Origin: Spirilliplanes yamanashiensis
GTDB lineage: Bacteria > Actinomycetota > Actinomycetes > Mycobacteriales > Micromonosporaceae
NCBI RefSeq assembly: GCF_016863475.1
Contig: NZ_BOOY01000039.1
Span: 62,001 to 126,000, forward strand
Direction: 5' to 3'
Length of the DNA stretch: 64,000 nt
Part shown: piece by piece, positions 41,527-50,210 of the stretch
Numbering within the stretch: position 1 is the stretch's first letter
Layout of the letters: each line of letters opens with the position of its first letter
The notes under the pieces: model-generated
What the model was told of the DNA's origin: nothing
What the model saw: the letters and a program-made list of their open reading frames with translations, nothing else
Database searches by the model: none
Translations under genes and position numbers: made by a program

Positions 41527-43839
41527 ATGCCTCGCAAGCCCCTGGTGGCCGCGCTCGCGCTCGCCCTGCCCGTGCTGCTCGCCCCCACGGCCGCCCACGC
41601 CGCGCCCGACCCGGCGCCGGCCCCGGCGTTCGGGCGGCTCGCCACCGTCCCCGCGTACCTGAACTCGTCGGCCGCCGACGAGGCCGCCGCCGAGATCGCG
41701 GCCGTGACCACCGACGGCCGCACCGTGGTCTACAGCGACAGCCCCGGCGAGCGCCTCGGCTTCCTCGACATCACCGACCCGGCCGCGCCGAAGCCGGCGG
41801 GCACCCTCGCGGCCGGCGGCGAACCGACCTCCGTCGCCGTGCTCGGCCGGCACATCCTCGCCGCCGTGAACACCAGCGAGAGCTTCACGAAGCCGTCGGG
41901 CAAGCTGCTCGTCGTCGACGCCGCCACCCGGGCCGTCGTGCGCACCATCGTGCTCGACGGCCAGCCCGACTCCGTCGCCGTCGCGCCCAGCGGCAGGTAC
42001 ATCGCCGTCGCGATCGAGAACGAGCGCGACGAGGACGTGAACGACGGCGCGCTGCCGCAGTCGCCGCCCGGCCACCTGGCCATCGTGGACGTCGAGGACT
42101 GGGCGCTGTCGACCGTCGCGCTGACCGGCCTGGCCGCCGTCGCGCCCGGCGACCCCGAGCCCGAGTACGTCTCGGTCAACCGCCGCGACCAGGCCGTCGT
42201 CAGCCTCCAGGAGAACAACCACCTGGTGGTCGTCAACCTGCGCAACGGCCGCATCGTGAAGCACTTCTCCGCCGGCGAGGCCACCGTCGACGGCGTCGAC
42301 ACCGCCGACGACGGCGCCGTCACCCCGACCGGCAGCGTCACCGCCCCGCGCGAGCCCGACGGCGTCGCCTGGCTCACCGACGACCTGTTCGCCACCGCCG
42401 ACGAGGGCGACTGGCGCGGCGGCACCCGCGGGTTCACCGTCTTCGACCGGCGCACCGGCCGGCCCGTCTGGCAGGCCGGCAACACCCTCGACCGGATAGC
42501 GATCGAGCACGGCCTCTACCCGGACGGCCGCTCCGACAACAAGGGCGTCGAGCCCGAGAACGTCGCCGTCGGCACCTTCGGCGGCACCCCGTACCTGTTC
42601 GTCAACGCCGAGCGCGGCAACTTCACCGCCGTGTACGACGTCAGCACGCCGACCGCGCCGCGGTTCGTGCAGGTGCTGCCCACCACGAACGGCCCGGAGG
42701 GCGTCGTCGCCGTCCCGTCGCGCAACCTGCTCGTGGTGTCCAGCGAGGAGGAGCTGCCCGACGCGGGCATCCGCTCCACCGTGCAGCTGTACGGCTTCGG
42801 CGCGCCGTCGCGCTTCCCGTCGCTGCACTCGCCCGGCACGATTCCGTGGGGCGCGCTGTCCGGCCTGTCCGCGGTGCCCGGCGAGCCGACGCAGCTCACC
42901 GCCGTCACCGACAGCGTGTACACCCCGACCCGCCTGCTGACCGTCGACACCGCCGCCGCGCCGGCCCGCATCGTCCGCGAGCTGGTCGTCACCCGCGACG
43001 GCGCGCCCGTCGGCTACGACGCCGAGGGCGTCGCCGCCCGGCCGGCCGGCGGCTGGTGGCTCGCCGCCGAGGGCTCCGCGAAGACCCCGAACCAGCTCGT
43101 CCGGCTGTCCGCCACCGGCGCCGTCGAGGCCGAGATCGGCCTGCCCGCGGCGGTCGCCGCCGCCGTCACCACCAACGGCCTGGAGGGCGTCGCGGTCACC
43201 GGCACCGGCGACGCCGAGCAGGTGTGGGTCGCCGTCCAGCGCGAGCTCAAGGGCGACCCGGCAGGCGTGGCCCGGATCGGCCGCTACACCCCGGCCACGA
43301 AGACGTGGGCGTGGTTCGGCCACCGCCTCGACGCGGCCCCGGCCGGCTGGACCGGCCTGTCGGAACTGGTCGCCGTCGACGCCGACACGTTCGCCGTGGT
43401 CGAACGCGACAACCAGCGTGGCCCGGCCGCCGCCGTGAAGAAGGTCTACACGGTCGACGTCCCGGCCGGGTTCGGCGCCGCCGACCTGCCGGTCGCCACC
43501 AAGACCCTCGCCGCCGACCTGCTGCCGGCGCTGCGCGCCGACGCCGGCTGGGTGCAGGACAAGGTCGAGGGCCTGGCGGTCGCCGGCGACGGCACTTTGT
43601 ACGCGGTCACCGACAACGACGGCGTCGACGACGCCACCGGCGAGACGGTGTTCCTCAACCTGGGCCCGGCCGCGGAGCTGTTCCCGGCCGCCGGCCCCGA
43701 CGGCGGTGGCGGCGGCGGTGGCGGCGGCGGGCTGCCCGTCACCGGGCCGGGCGGGCTGCTCGCGCCCGCCCTGGCCCTGACGGCCCTCGGCGTGGTGCTG
43801 CTGGTCGCCGGCCGGCGCTCAGCCCATGCGGGTGCGTAA
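41527..43839 (+). CDS. Secreted, LPVTG-anchored phytase-like (choice-of-anchor/esterase-like) protein
   Basis: 770 residues. Signal peptide (LVAALALALPVLLAPTAAHA), then a long beta-propeller-like region: early blades around GERLGFLDITDPAAPKPAGT and LVVDAATRAVVRTIVLDG, later a phytase-like/esterase-like domain (GYDAEGVAARPAGGWWLAAE, TNGLEGVAVTG, KVEGLAVAGDGTLYAVTDND). A Gly run leads to a cell-wall sorting signal: LPVTG at 736-740, a hydrophobic stretch and a short basic tail (AGRRSAHAGA). A sortase would link it to peptidoglycan. It may hydrolyse phosphate esters, but catalytic residues cannot be assigned with confidence. Tail-to-tail overlap of 21 bp with the sigma gene. Confidence 0.85.
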   Translation: MPRKPLVAALALALPVLLAPTAAHAAPDPAPAPAFGRLATVPAYLNSSAADEAAAEIAAVTTDGRTVVYSDSPGERLGFLDITDPAAPKPAGTLAAGGEPTSVAVLGRHILAAVNTSESFTKPSGKLLVVDAATRAVVRTIVLDGQPDSVAVAPSGRYIAVAIENERDEDVNDGALPQSPPGHLAIVDVEDWALSTVALTGLAAVAPGDPEPEYVSVNRRDQAVVSLQENNHLVVVNLRNGRIVKHFSAGEATVDGVDTADDGAVTPTGSVTAPREPDGVAWLTDDLFATADEGDWRGGTRGFTVFDRRTGRPVWQAGNTLDRIAIEHGLYPDGRSDNKGVEPENVAVGTFGGTPYLFVNAERGNFTAVYDVSTPTAPRFVQVLPTTNGPEGVVAVPSRNLLVVSSEEELPDAGIRSTVQLYGFGAPSRFPSLHSPGTIPWGALSGLSAVPGEPTQLTAVTDSVYTPTRLLTVDTAAAPARIVRELVVTRDGAPVGYDAEGVAARPAGGWWLAAEGSAKTPNQLVRLSATGAVEAEIGLPAAVAAAVTTNGLEGVAVTGTGDAEQVWVAVQRELKGDPAGVARIGRYTPATKTWAWFGHRLDAAPAGWTGLSELVAVDADTFAVVERDNQRGPAAAVKKVYTVDVPAGFGAADLPVATKTLAADLLPALRADAGWVQDKVEGLAVAGDGTLYAVTDNDGVDDATGETVFLNLGPAAELFPAAGPDGGGGGGGGGGLPVTGPGGLLAPALALTALGVVLLVAGRRSAHAGA

Positions 43840-44595
43840 CCTGCCGAGGGCCCGGCTGATCAGGCGCGAGACGTGCATCTGCGAGATGCCGAGCTGCTCG
43901 GCGATCTGGGTCTGCGTCTGGTTGCCGTAGAAGCGCAGGGTCAGGATGCGGCGCTCGCGCTCGTCGAGGGTGGCCATGGCCGGGCCGAGGTCGAGGCGCA
44001 GCTCGGCCAGTGCGAAGCCGTGGTCGTCCTCGCCGAGGGTGTCGCCGAGTTCCATGGTGCCGGTGTCGCCGCCGGTGGGGGTGGCCAGGGAGGTGGCCTG
44101 GTAGGCGCGGGCGCCTTCGAGGCCTTCGAGCACCTCTTCCTCGGTGACGCCGAGGTGCGCCGCGATGTCGGCGACGGTGGGGGCGCGGCCGAGGGTGTGG
44201 GTGAGGACGTTGTTGGCGTCGTTGATGGCCAGGCGCAGTTCCTGGAGGCGGCGGGGGACGCGGACGGACCAGGTGCGGTCGCGGAAGTGGCGCTTGATCT
44301 CGCCGATGATGGTGGGGATGGCGTAGGCGGCGAAGTCGATGCCGCGGTCGGCGTCGTAGCGGTCCACGGCCTTGATGAGCCCGACCATCGCGGTCTGCTG
44401 CAGGTCGTCGGACGGTTCGCCGCGGCCGGAGAAGCGGCGGGCGAGGCGGTTGGCCATGGGCACCCAGGCCTCGATGGCGCGCTCGCGCAGGCGTTCGCGG
44501 CCGGGGGCGCCGGCGGGCAGGGCGGCCAGCTCCCGGATCAGGGCGTCGGCTGCCAGCTGCTCGGCGGTCCGGTCGTACGTCGGTGCGGTGGTCAC
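43819..44595 (-). CDS. SigB/SigF/SigG family RNA polymerase sigma factor
   Basis: 258 residues from a GTG behind GGGAG. Regions 2-4 are complete: GRGEPSDDLQQTAMVGLIKA, VDRYDADRGIDFAAYAIPTI, IGEIKRHFRDRTWSVRVPRR (2.x), GRAPTVADIAAHLGVTEEEV (3) and QTQTQIAEQLGISQMHVSRL (4.2). This belongs to the sporulation/stress sigma group. No anti-sigma or anti-anti-sigma gene adjoins it, so control must be in trans. Confidence 0.93.
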   Translation of the reverse strand: MTTAPTYDRTAEQLAADALIRELAALPAGAPGRERLRERAIEAWVPMANRLARRFSGRGEPSDDLQQTAMVGLIKAVDRYDADRGIDFAAYAIPTIIGEIKRHFRDRTWSVRVPRRLQELRLAINDANNVLTHTLGRAPTVADIAAHLGVTEEEVLEGLEGARAYQATSLATPTGGDTGTMELGDTLGEDDHGFALAELRLDLGPAMATLDERERRILTLRFYGNQTQTQIAEQLGISQMHVSRLISRALGRLRTRMG

Positions 44596-44702
44596 GAGCT
44601 CTCCCGTCGGGGGGTGGCGACTGGCCAGGTGCATGCCAGGCGGAGCGGCCCACCAAACACCGCGAACGGGGGCTACGGAGCGTTGCGTCGGTTCGGCCGG
44701 CG

Positions 44703-45641
44703 TCAGATCGTGCGGGGCACGCCGTCCCGCACCCAGTCGCCGATCAGCGCGGCCGCCTGGTCGGCGACGGCGTGCCCGGCGGGGCGCGTGACGAGGTCGC
44801 TCAGCGCGAACATGTCGAGCACCCGCCCCACGTACGCCCAGTCCCCGGCCGGCGGCAGGCCCGGCGGCCGGCGCTCCAGGAAGCCCGCGCGGAAGCCGTC
44901 CAGGAAACCGGCCGGGTAGCCGCCGCCGAACCGGGCCATGTTCGCCGCGTCGGCGTACGGGCAGCCGGAGTAGCTGAACTCCCAGTCCAGGACGGCGGCC
45001 GTCCGCCACCGGCCGCCGTCGCGCCCGACCAGGATGTTCTTCGGGTTGACGTCGGCGTGCACGAGCCGGCTGTACCCGTCGGCGGCCGCCAGCGCCGGCG
45101 CGTGCGCGGCGCACAGCCGCACCCAGGCACGGCGCGTCGCGGCGTCGAGCCGGTCGCCCGGCACGGCGGCCATGCAGTCCTCGGCGGCCTCGGCCAGCTG
45201 CTGCGACCACGGCCGTTCCGGCGTCACCGTCAGGCCGCCGCCGGCGAAGAACCCCGGCCGGTCGAAGGTGACGGCGGCGATCCCGGCGACGACCCGGCCC
45301 ACCTCGGCGCCCAGCTCGCCCGCCGCCGAGCGGCCCGGGTCGGCGGCCAGGACGTCGCTGAGCAGGGTGCCGTCGACGTACTCGACGACCATCGCGTGCC
45401 GCGCCCGGCCGTCGCCGCCGGGCAGGACCAGCAGCACCTCCGGGACGGGCACGTGCGGCCGCGCGGCGGCCATGACGCCCGCCTCGATCGCCGGGTCCGT
45501 CCCGCCGAAGCGGGCGACGACCCGGCCGCCGGGCAGCGTGAGCAGGCACGTCTCGTGCGAGAAGCCGCCCGCCAGCACGGACGACGTGACCACCGAGGTG
45601 CCCAGGGCCGCCGCGATGTCGTGCAGTTCGCCGGAGTGCAT
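44703..45641 (-). CDS. Aminoglycoside phosphotransferase (APH) family kinase
   Basis: 312 residues. Protein-kinase-like APH fold with the catalytic loop LVHADVNPKNILVG (His-x-Asp…Asn) and the metal-binding VLDWEFSYSGCPYAD. N-terminal lobe includes VLAGGFSHETCLLTLPGG. Members phosphorylate small molecules such as antibiotics, homoserine or sugars; which cannot be told. The ATG giving MHSGELHDIAAALG was chosen; the frame is open further upstream into the divergent SRPBCC gene. Confidence 0.88.
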   Translation of the reverse strand: MHSGELHDIAAALGTSVVTSSVLAGGFSHETCLLTLPGGRVVARFGGTDPAIEAGVMAAARPHVPVPEVLLVLPGGDGRARHAMVVEYVDGTLLSDVLAADPGRSAAGELGAEVGRVVAGIAAVTFDRPGFFAGGGLTVTPERPWSQQLAEAAEDCMAAVPGDRLDAATRRAWVRLCAAHAPALAAADGYSRLVHADVNPKNILVGRDGGRWRTAAVLDWEFSYSGCPYADAANMARFGGGYPAGFLDGFRAGFLERRPPGLPPAGDWAYVGRVLDMFALSDLVTRPAGHAVADQAAALIGDWVRDGVPRTI

Positions 45642-45726
45642 CCGCCCAGTAGATCGGCTTCGCACGCGGCGCACCAACGCCCGCCCGTCCCTGGACGCGC
45701 GCCGGACGCCGTGCTCGGATGAGCGC

Positions 45727-46173
45727 ATGCGGTTCGACGTCGTGACGAAGGCCTCACCCGGGCAGGTACGCGACGCCCTCACGGACTTCACCGACCGCCG
45801 GCTGCGGATCTGGAACCGCACCCTCGACCCGAAGACGTACGAGCTGCGCGACCGCGGCGACACCTGGGCGGTGGCCCGGGAGAGCTCCCCGGGATCGCCG
45901 TTCTGGGTGGTGTCCCGGTACGACTGGTCCGACCCGGCCGTGATCCGCTGGACGATCGTGGAGAGCAGCTACGGCGGGGGTGGCGACGGGTTCGCCAGGA
46001 TCGAGCCGGCCGGCGACGGCGGCAGCCGGCTGCACGTCGAGTGGGAGAACACCGGTGCCCGGGCCGCCCAGCGGGCGATGCTGGTCGTGCTGCACCGCGG
46101 CCCGATGGGCCGGCTGGTCGCGCGCATGTGGGCGGCGGCGCTCGACCGGTACGCCGCGGCCGGCCCGGGCTGA
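45727..46173 (+). CDS. SRPBCC (START/Bet v1-like) family protein
   Basis: 148 residues starting MRFDVVTKASPGQVRDALTD. The pattern of an opening strand with short helices, WVVSRYDWSDPAVIRWTIVE, then SRLHVEWENTGARAAQRAML and a long C-terminal helix, matches the polyketide-cyclase/SRPBCC fold with a hydrophobic ligand pocket. Divergent from the kinase gene by 85 bp. Ligand unknown. Confidence 0.82.
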   Translation: MRFDVVTKASPGQVRDALTDFTDRRLRIWNRTLDPKTYELRDRGDTWAVARESSPGSPFWVVSRYDWSDPAVIRWTIVESSYGGGGDGFARIEPAGDGGSRLHVEWENTGARAAQRAMLVVLHRGPMGRLVARMWAAALDRYAAAGPG

Positions 46174-46205
46174 CCGCCACGGCCGCGTCACCCGCGACGC
46201 TCGGC

Positions 46206-46244
46206 TAGGGTAGGTCCGGGTGCGCCGGGAAGTCTGGTCGGCAG
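46206..46244 (+). promoter_or_regulatory. Promoter and 26-nt conserved 5'-leader element, copy 1 (before nhaA)
   Basis: TAGGGT (46206-46211) reads as a -10. After exactly 7 nt begins a 26-nt sequence at 46219-46244 (opens GGTGCGCCGGG, ends GGTCGGCAG) that recurs without mismatch before the ABC exporter. It would form the very 5' end of the mRNA. A short stem GCCG/CGGC with an 11-nt loop can form inside it. The nhaA GTG follows 32 nt later with no clear Shine-Dalgarno sequence. Confidence 0.65.
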
Positions 46245-46276
46245 TGGCTGACCCGACCCCGAAAGTGAGCACCGCA

Positions 46277-47593
46277 GTGAGCAACGGCTCCCAGCGTTCC
46301 CTGTTCCGGCGTGGTTCCTGGCCGGAGGCGCGCCGCATCGCGGAGGTGCTCCGGCAGGAGACCATCGGCGGCGCCCTGCTGCTGGCCGCGGCGGTGATCG
46401 CGCTGGTGTGGGCCAACTCGCCGTGGGCGTCCGCGTACGAGGCGCTGCGCGACTGGAAGGTCGGGCCGGCGTCCCTGCACCTCGACCTGAGCCTGGCGAC
46501 CTGGGCCGCCGACGGCCTGCTCGCCATCTTCTTCTTCGTCGCCGGCCTGGAGCTCAAGCGCGAGTTCGTCGCCGGCGACCTGCGCGACCCGCGCCGGGCC
46601 GCGGTCCCGGTGGCCGCCGCCGTGGGCGGGGTGATCGTCCCGGCGCTGATCTACGTGGCGGTCAACCTCTCCGCCGGCGACGGCGCGCTGCGCGGCTGGG
46701 CGATCCCGACGGCCACGGACATCGCGTTCGCCCTGGCGGTGCTGGCGGTGGTCGGGCGGTTCCTGCCCGCCGCGCTGCGCACGTTCCTGCTGACGCTGGC
46801 CGTCGTGGACGACCTGCTCGCGATTCTCATCATCGCCCTCTTCTACACCGCGCAGCTGTCCGTGCTGCCGCTGCTCGGCGCGCTGGTGCCGCTCGCGGTG
46901 TTCGGCGTGCTCGTCCAGCGGCGGGTGCGCTCCTGGTGGCTGCTGCTGCCGCTCGCCGTCGCGACGTGGGTGCTGATGCACGAGTCCGGTGTGCACGCCA
47001 CCGTCGCCGGGGTGCTGCTGGCGTTCACCGTGCCGGTCGTGCGCAGCGACCGGGCCGGCGGCCCGGACGCCGGTCCGGGCCTGGCGGAGCACTTCGAGCA
47101 CCGGTTCCGGCCGCTGTCGTCCGGGTTCGCCGTGCCCGTGTTCGCCCTGCTGTCGGCCGGCGTGACCATCGGCGGGCTGAGCGGGCTCGGCGCCTCGCTG
47201 ACCGACTCGGTGGCGATCGGCATCGTGGCCGGCCTGGTGCTCGGCAAGACGGTCGGCATCACCGCGGCGACCTGGCTGGTGGCCCGGTTCACCCGCGCCA
47301 ACCTCGACGAGGGGCTGAGCTGGACCGACGTGATCGGGCTGGCCATGCTCGGCGGCGTCGGGTTCACCGTCTCGCTGCTCATCGGCGAGCTGTCCTTCGG
47401 CGCCGGCACCGACCGCGAGGAGCACATGAAGGTCGCGGTGCTGACCGGCTCGCTGGCCGCCGCCCTGCTGGCGAGCGTGGTGCTGCGCCTGCGCAACCGC
47501 GTGTACCGGCGCATCCACGACGCCGAACAGCTCGACGCCGACCGCGACGGCATCCCCGACGTCTACGAGACGGACGCCGGCCGGGAGCGCTGA
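46277..47593 (+). CDS. nhaA: Na+/H+ antiporter NhaA
   Basis: 438 residues, about twelve membrane helices. Ion-binding acids are visible: Asp148 in [17 protein letters not shown] and the Asp178-Asp179 pair in [10 protein letters not shown], equivalent to Asp133, Asp163 and Asp164 of E. coli NhaA. Also [20 protein letters not shown] and the C-terminal half [20 protein letters not shown]. It exports Na+ (or Li+) in exchange for protons and serves sodium and alkaline pH tolerance. A second GTG at 46265 is a possible start. The cytoplasmic tail is acidic ([20 protein letters not shown]) and resembles a calcium-binding loop, which is unusual. Confidence 0.94.
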   Translation: MSNGSQRSLFRRGSWPEARRIAEVLRQETIGGALLLAAAVIALVWANSPWASAYEALRDWKVGPASLHLDLSLATWAADGLLAIFFFVAGLELKREFVAGDLRDPRRAAVPVAAAVGGVIVPALIYVAVNLSAGDGALRGWAIPTATDIAFALAVLAVVGRFLPAALRTFLLTLAVVDDLLAILIIALFYTAQLSVLPLLGALVPLAVFGVLVQRRVRSWWLLLPLAVATWVLMHESGVHATVAGVLLAFTVPVVRSDRAGGPDAGPGLAEHFEHRFRPLSSGFAVPVFALLSAGVTIGGLSGLGASLTDSVAIGIVAGLVLGKTVGITAATWLVARFTRANLDEGLSWTDVIGLAMLGGVGFTVSLLIGELSFGAGTDREEHMKVAVLTGSLAAALLASVVLRLRNRVYRRIHDAEQLDADRDGIPDVYETDAGRER

Positions 47594-47594
47594 C

Positions 47595-47614
47595 CGCGGG
47601 CGGCTTCCGCCGCG
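47595..47614 (+). terminator. Hairpin after nhaA
   Basis: GCGG(G)CGG and CCGCCGC arms around CTT directly after the nhaA stop. Its presence before the second leader element argues that the ABC exporter genes have their own promoter. Confidence 0.5.
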
Positions 47615-47627
47615 TGACGGCACGGAG

Positions 47628-47666
47628 TACGGTCACATCAGGTGCGCCGGGAAGTCTGGTCGGCAG
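47628..47666 (+). promoter_or_regulatory. Promoter and 26-nt conserved 5'-leader element, copy 2 (before the ABC exporter)
   Basis: TACGGT (47628-47633) is a -10-like hexamer followed after exactly 7 nt by the 26-nt element at 47641-47666, identical in all positions to the copy before nhaA. Sequences on either side differ, so this is not a recent duplication of a larger block. Downstream, GCCT-ctgg-AGGC (47684-47695) can fold over the GGAGG ribosome-binding site of the ATPase gene. Confidence 0.65.
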
Positions 47667-47699
47667 GTCATGTCGTGCTGTCGGCCTCTGGAGGCTCCG

Positions 47700-48590
47700 A
47701 TGGGCGTTGCCGCCCTGTGCACCGAAAACCTGTCCAAGCGGTACGGGCGGCTGCTCGCCCTGGACGATCTGACCCTCGACGTCGCCCCGGGCGAGGTCTT
47801 CGGCTTCCTCGGCCCGAACGGCGCCGGCAAGTCGACCACGATCCGGCTGCTGCTCGGCCTGGCCCGGCCCACCTCCGGGCGGGCGTGGGTCTTCGGCGGT
47901 GACGCGGCGGACGTCGCCGCCGCGCACCGCCGGCTCGCGTACGTCCCGGCGGACGTGGCGCTGTGGCCGCGGATGACCGGCGCCGAGGTGCTCGACCTGC
48001 TCGGGCGGATCGGCCCCGGCGTCGACACCGTCTACCGCGACGAGCTGGTGGAGCGGTTCGCGCTCGACCTCGCCAAGCCGGCCGGCACGTACTCGACGGG
48101 CAACCGGCAGAAGGTCGCCCTGGTCGCGGCGTTCGCCACCCGGGCGCCGCTGCTGGTGCTGGACGAGCCGACCAGCGGCCTCGACCCGCTGATGGAGCTG
48201 GAGTTCCGGCGCGCCGTCGCGGCCGCCCGCGACAACGGCCAGACGGTGTTCCTCAGCTCGCACCAGCTCGCCGAGGTGGAGGCCGTCTGCGACCGGGTCG
48301 GCATCCTCAGCGCCGGCAGGCTGGTCGAGGTGGCGTCCGTGGCGCAGCTGCGCCGGTTGCACCGCACCGAGGTGGCCGCGACGTTCACCGGCGCGCCGCC
48401 GGACCTCACCGGCGTCCCGGGCGTCGACGGCCTGCACAGCAACGGCGCCGCGGCGGTGCGGTTCACGCTGAACGGCCCGCCCGCGGCGGCGCTGCGCGCC
48501 CTGGCCGACGCCGGCGTGGCGACGATCGCGGTCCGCGAGCCCAGCCTGGAGGAGATCTTCCTCGCCTACTACGGCCAGGATGCCCGATGA
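47700..48590 (+). CDS. ABC transporter ATP-binding protein
   Basis: 296 residues, ATG with GGAGG at 6-nt spacing. Walker A GPNGAGKST, Q-loop region YVPADVALWP, Walker B LLVLDEPTSGLDPL and the switch His in SSHQLAEVE. The signature motif is YSTGNRQKV rather than LSGGQ, which is seen in some drug/antibiotic ABC-2 ATPases. C-terminal extension (about 215-296) ends with REPSLEEIFLAYYG, typical of NatA/DrrA-like exporters. Couples to the permease by an ATGA overlap. Shares its leader element with nhaA. Confidence 0.92.
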   Translation: MGVAALCTENLSKRYGRLLALDDLTLDVAPGEVFGFLGPNGAGKSTTIRLLLGLARPTSGRAWVFGGDAADVAAAHRRLAYVPADVALWPRMTGAEVLDLLGRIGPGVDTVYRDELVERFALDLAKPAGTYSTGNRQKVALVAAFATRAPLLVLDEPTSGLDPLMELEFRRAVAAARDNGQTVFLSSHQLAEVEAVCDRVGILSAGRLVEVASVAQLRRLHRTEVAATFTGAPPDLTGVPGVDGLHSNGAAAVRFTLNGPPAAALRALADAGVATIAVREPSLEEIFLAYYGQDAR

Positions 48591-50203
48591 CCGCCGTCGC
48601 GGCGCCGGCGGCCTCGGTGACCCCGGCCCCGGCGCCCGGGCGGGCCCTGACCGCGCTGGCCGTCCGGCAGGTCCGGCGCGGCGCCCTGACCGTCACCGGG
48701 ATCTGCGCCGGCATGTCGGCGCTTGTCGTGTCCATGTACGAGAGTCAGGCGCTGGACCCGGCCGCCCTCGCGGCGCTGGCCCGCAACCCCGCCATCCGCA
48801 CCCTGTTCGGCGAGCCGGTGGCGCTCGGCGACCCGGGCGGGTTCGCGGTGTGGCGCACCGGCGTCGTCCTGAGTGTCCTCCTCGCCGTGTGGTCGTTCCT
48901 GGCCGCCACCAGGATCACCCGCGGCGAGGAGGACGCCGGGCGGTGGGGCCTGCTGCTGTCCGGTCGCGCCGCCCTCGCCGACGCCGTCCGCGGCCACCTC
49001 GGTGTCGTGACCGTGGTCCCGCTGGTGGCGGGCGCCGCCACGGCGGCGGCGATGATCGCGGCCGGGGCGGACGTGGCCGGTTCGGTGCTGCACGGCACCG
49101 GCCTGGCCGCCGTCGGGCTGTTCTTCGTCGCGGCCGGCGGGCTCGCCGCGCAGCTGTTCGGCGACCGGTCGGCGGCCAACGGCGCCGCGGCCGCGGTCCT
49201 CGTCCTCGGGTTGCTGGCGCGGATGGTCGGCGACGGTGTGCCCGCCCTGAGCTGGGTGCGGTGGCTGTCGCCGTTCGGGCTGGTGGCGCTGACCCGGCCG
49301 TTCGACACCGGCCGGGGCCTGCCGCTGGCCGTGCTGGTGTTCGCCGCCGCGGTGCTGCTGGCCCTCGCCGTCCGGCTCGCGGCCCGCCGCGACGTGGGCG
49401 GCTCGATCGTCCCGGCGGCCGGGGGCCGGCCGGCGCGGACGGCGCTGCTGGGGTCCGTGCCGGCGTTCGCGGTGCGGCGCACCCTGCGGCCCCTGGCCGG
49501 CTGGGCGGCGGGCGTCGGCGCGTACTTCCTGCTGATCGGCCTGGTGGCCCGGTCGATGGCGGACTTCCTCGCGGCCAACCCGCAGTTCACCGCGATGGCG
49601 GCGCAGGCCGGCTTCACGCTCGGCACGGTCGAGGGCTACGCGGCCACCCTGTTCGCGCTGCTGGCCGTGCCGGTCGGCGTCTTCGTCGCGGGGCGGGTCG
49701 GCGCCCTCGCGGCGGACGAGGCCGCCCGGCGGCTGACGTTGCCGCTGGCCGCCCCGGTGACCCGCACGCGGCTGCTGGCGGCGGACGTGGCCGCCGCCAC
49801 CGGCGCCGCGCTGGTGCTGGTCTCGGTGGCCGGCGCCGCCATGTGGGCGGGCTCGGCCCTGGTGGGCGCCGGCCTGGGCCTCGGCGACGCCCTCGCGGGC
49901 ACCTGGAACGTCGTGCCGGTCGTCCTGCTCTGCCTCGGGGCCGCCGTCCTGGCGCTGGGGTGGGCGCCGCGCGCCGTCGCGGCGGCCGGCGCCGTCCCGG
50001 CCGTGGGTGGGTTCCTCTGGCTGGTCGTGGCCGACAGCGTCGGCGCGCCGGCGTGGGTGGGGGACGTGTCGCCGTTCGCGCACCTGGCCGCCGTGCCGGT
50101 GACGGGGCCGGACTGGCCGGCCGCGGCCGTCATGACCGGCCTCGCCGCCGCGGGGGTGGCCGCCGGCCTGGCCGGTTACCGCCGCCGCGACCTGACCACC
50201 TGA
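48587..50203 (+). CDS. ABC-2 type exporter permease (double-length)
   Basis: 538 residues with about twelve membrane helices in two related halves of six, i.e. a fused ABC-2 permease pair like the actinobacterial 'exporter of polyketide antibiotics' proteins. Both halves contain a short conserved stretch before the last helices (SWVRWLSPFGLVALTRP and AWVGDVSPFAHLAAVPV). Overlaps the ATPase stop (ATGA). Substrate unknown. The shared leader with nhaA suggests a link to cation or pH stress (NatAB-type sodium export is one option), which is inference. Confidence 0.88.
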   Translation: MTAVAAPAASVTPAPAPGRALTALAVRQVRRGALTVTGICAGMSALVVSMYESQALDPAALAALARNPAIRTLFGEPVALGDPGGFAVWRTGVVLSVLLAVWSFLAATRITRGEEDAGRWGLLLSGRAALADAVRGHLGVVTVVPLVAGAATAAAMIAAGADVAGSVLHGTGLAAVGLFFVAAGGLAAQLFGDRSAANGAAAAVLVLGLLARMVGDGVPALSWVRWLSPFGLVALTRPFDTGRGLPLAVLVFAAAVLLALAVRLAARRDVGGSIVPAAGGRPARTALLGSVPAFAVRRTLRPLAGWAAGVGAYFLLIGLVARSMADFLAANPQFTAMAAQAGFTLGTVEGYAATLFALLAVPVGVFVAGRVGALAADEAARRLTLPLAAPVTRTRLLAADVAAATGAALVLVSVAGAAMWAGSALVGAGLGLGDALAGTWNVVPVVLLCLGAAVLALGWAPRAVAAAGAVPAVGGFLWLVVADSVGAPAWVGDVSPFAHLAAVPVTGPDWPAAAVMTGLAAAGVAAGLAGYRRRDLTT

Positions 50204-50210
50204 CGAGGGC

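Noticed and set aside
46219-46270. Possible cobalamin riboswitch before nhaA (GGGAA…GGT…GGCTGACCCG resembles parts of the B12 core)
   Set aside because: The downstream GCTGACCCG part is not shared by copy 2, the region is far too short for the B12 fold, and nothing nearby is B12-related.
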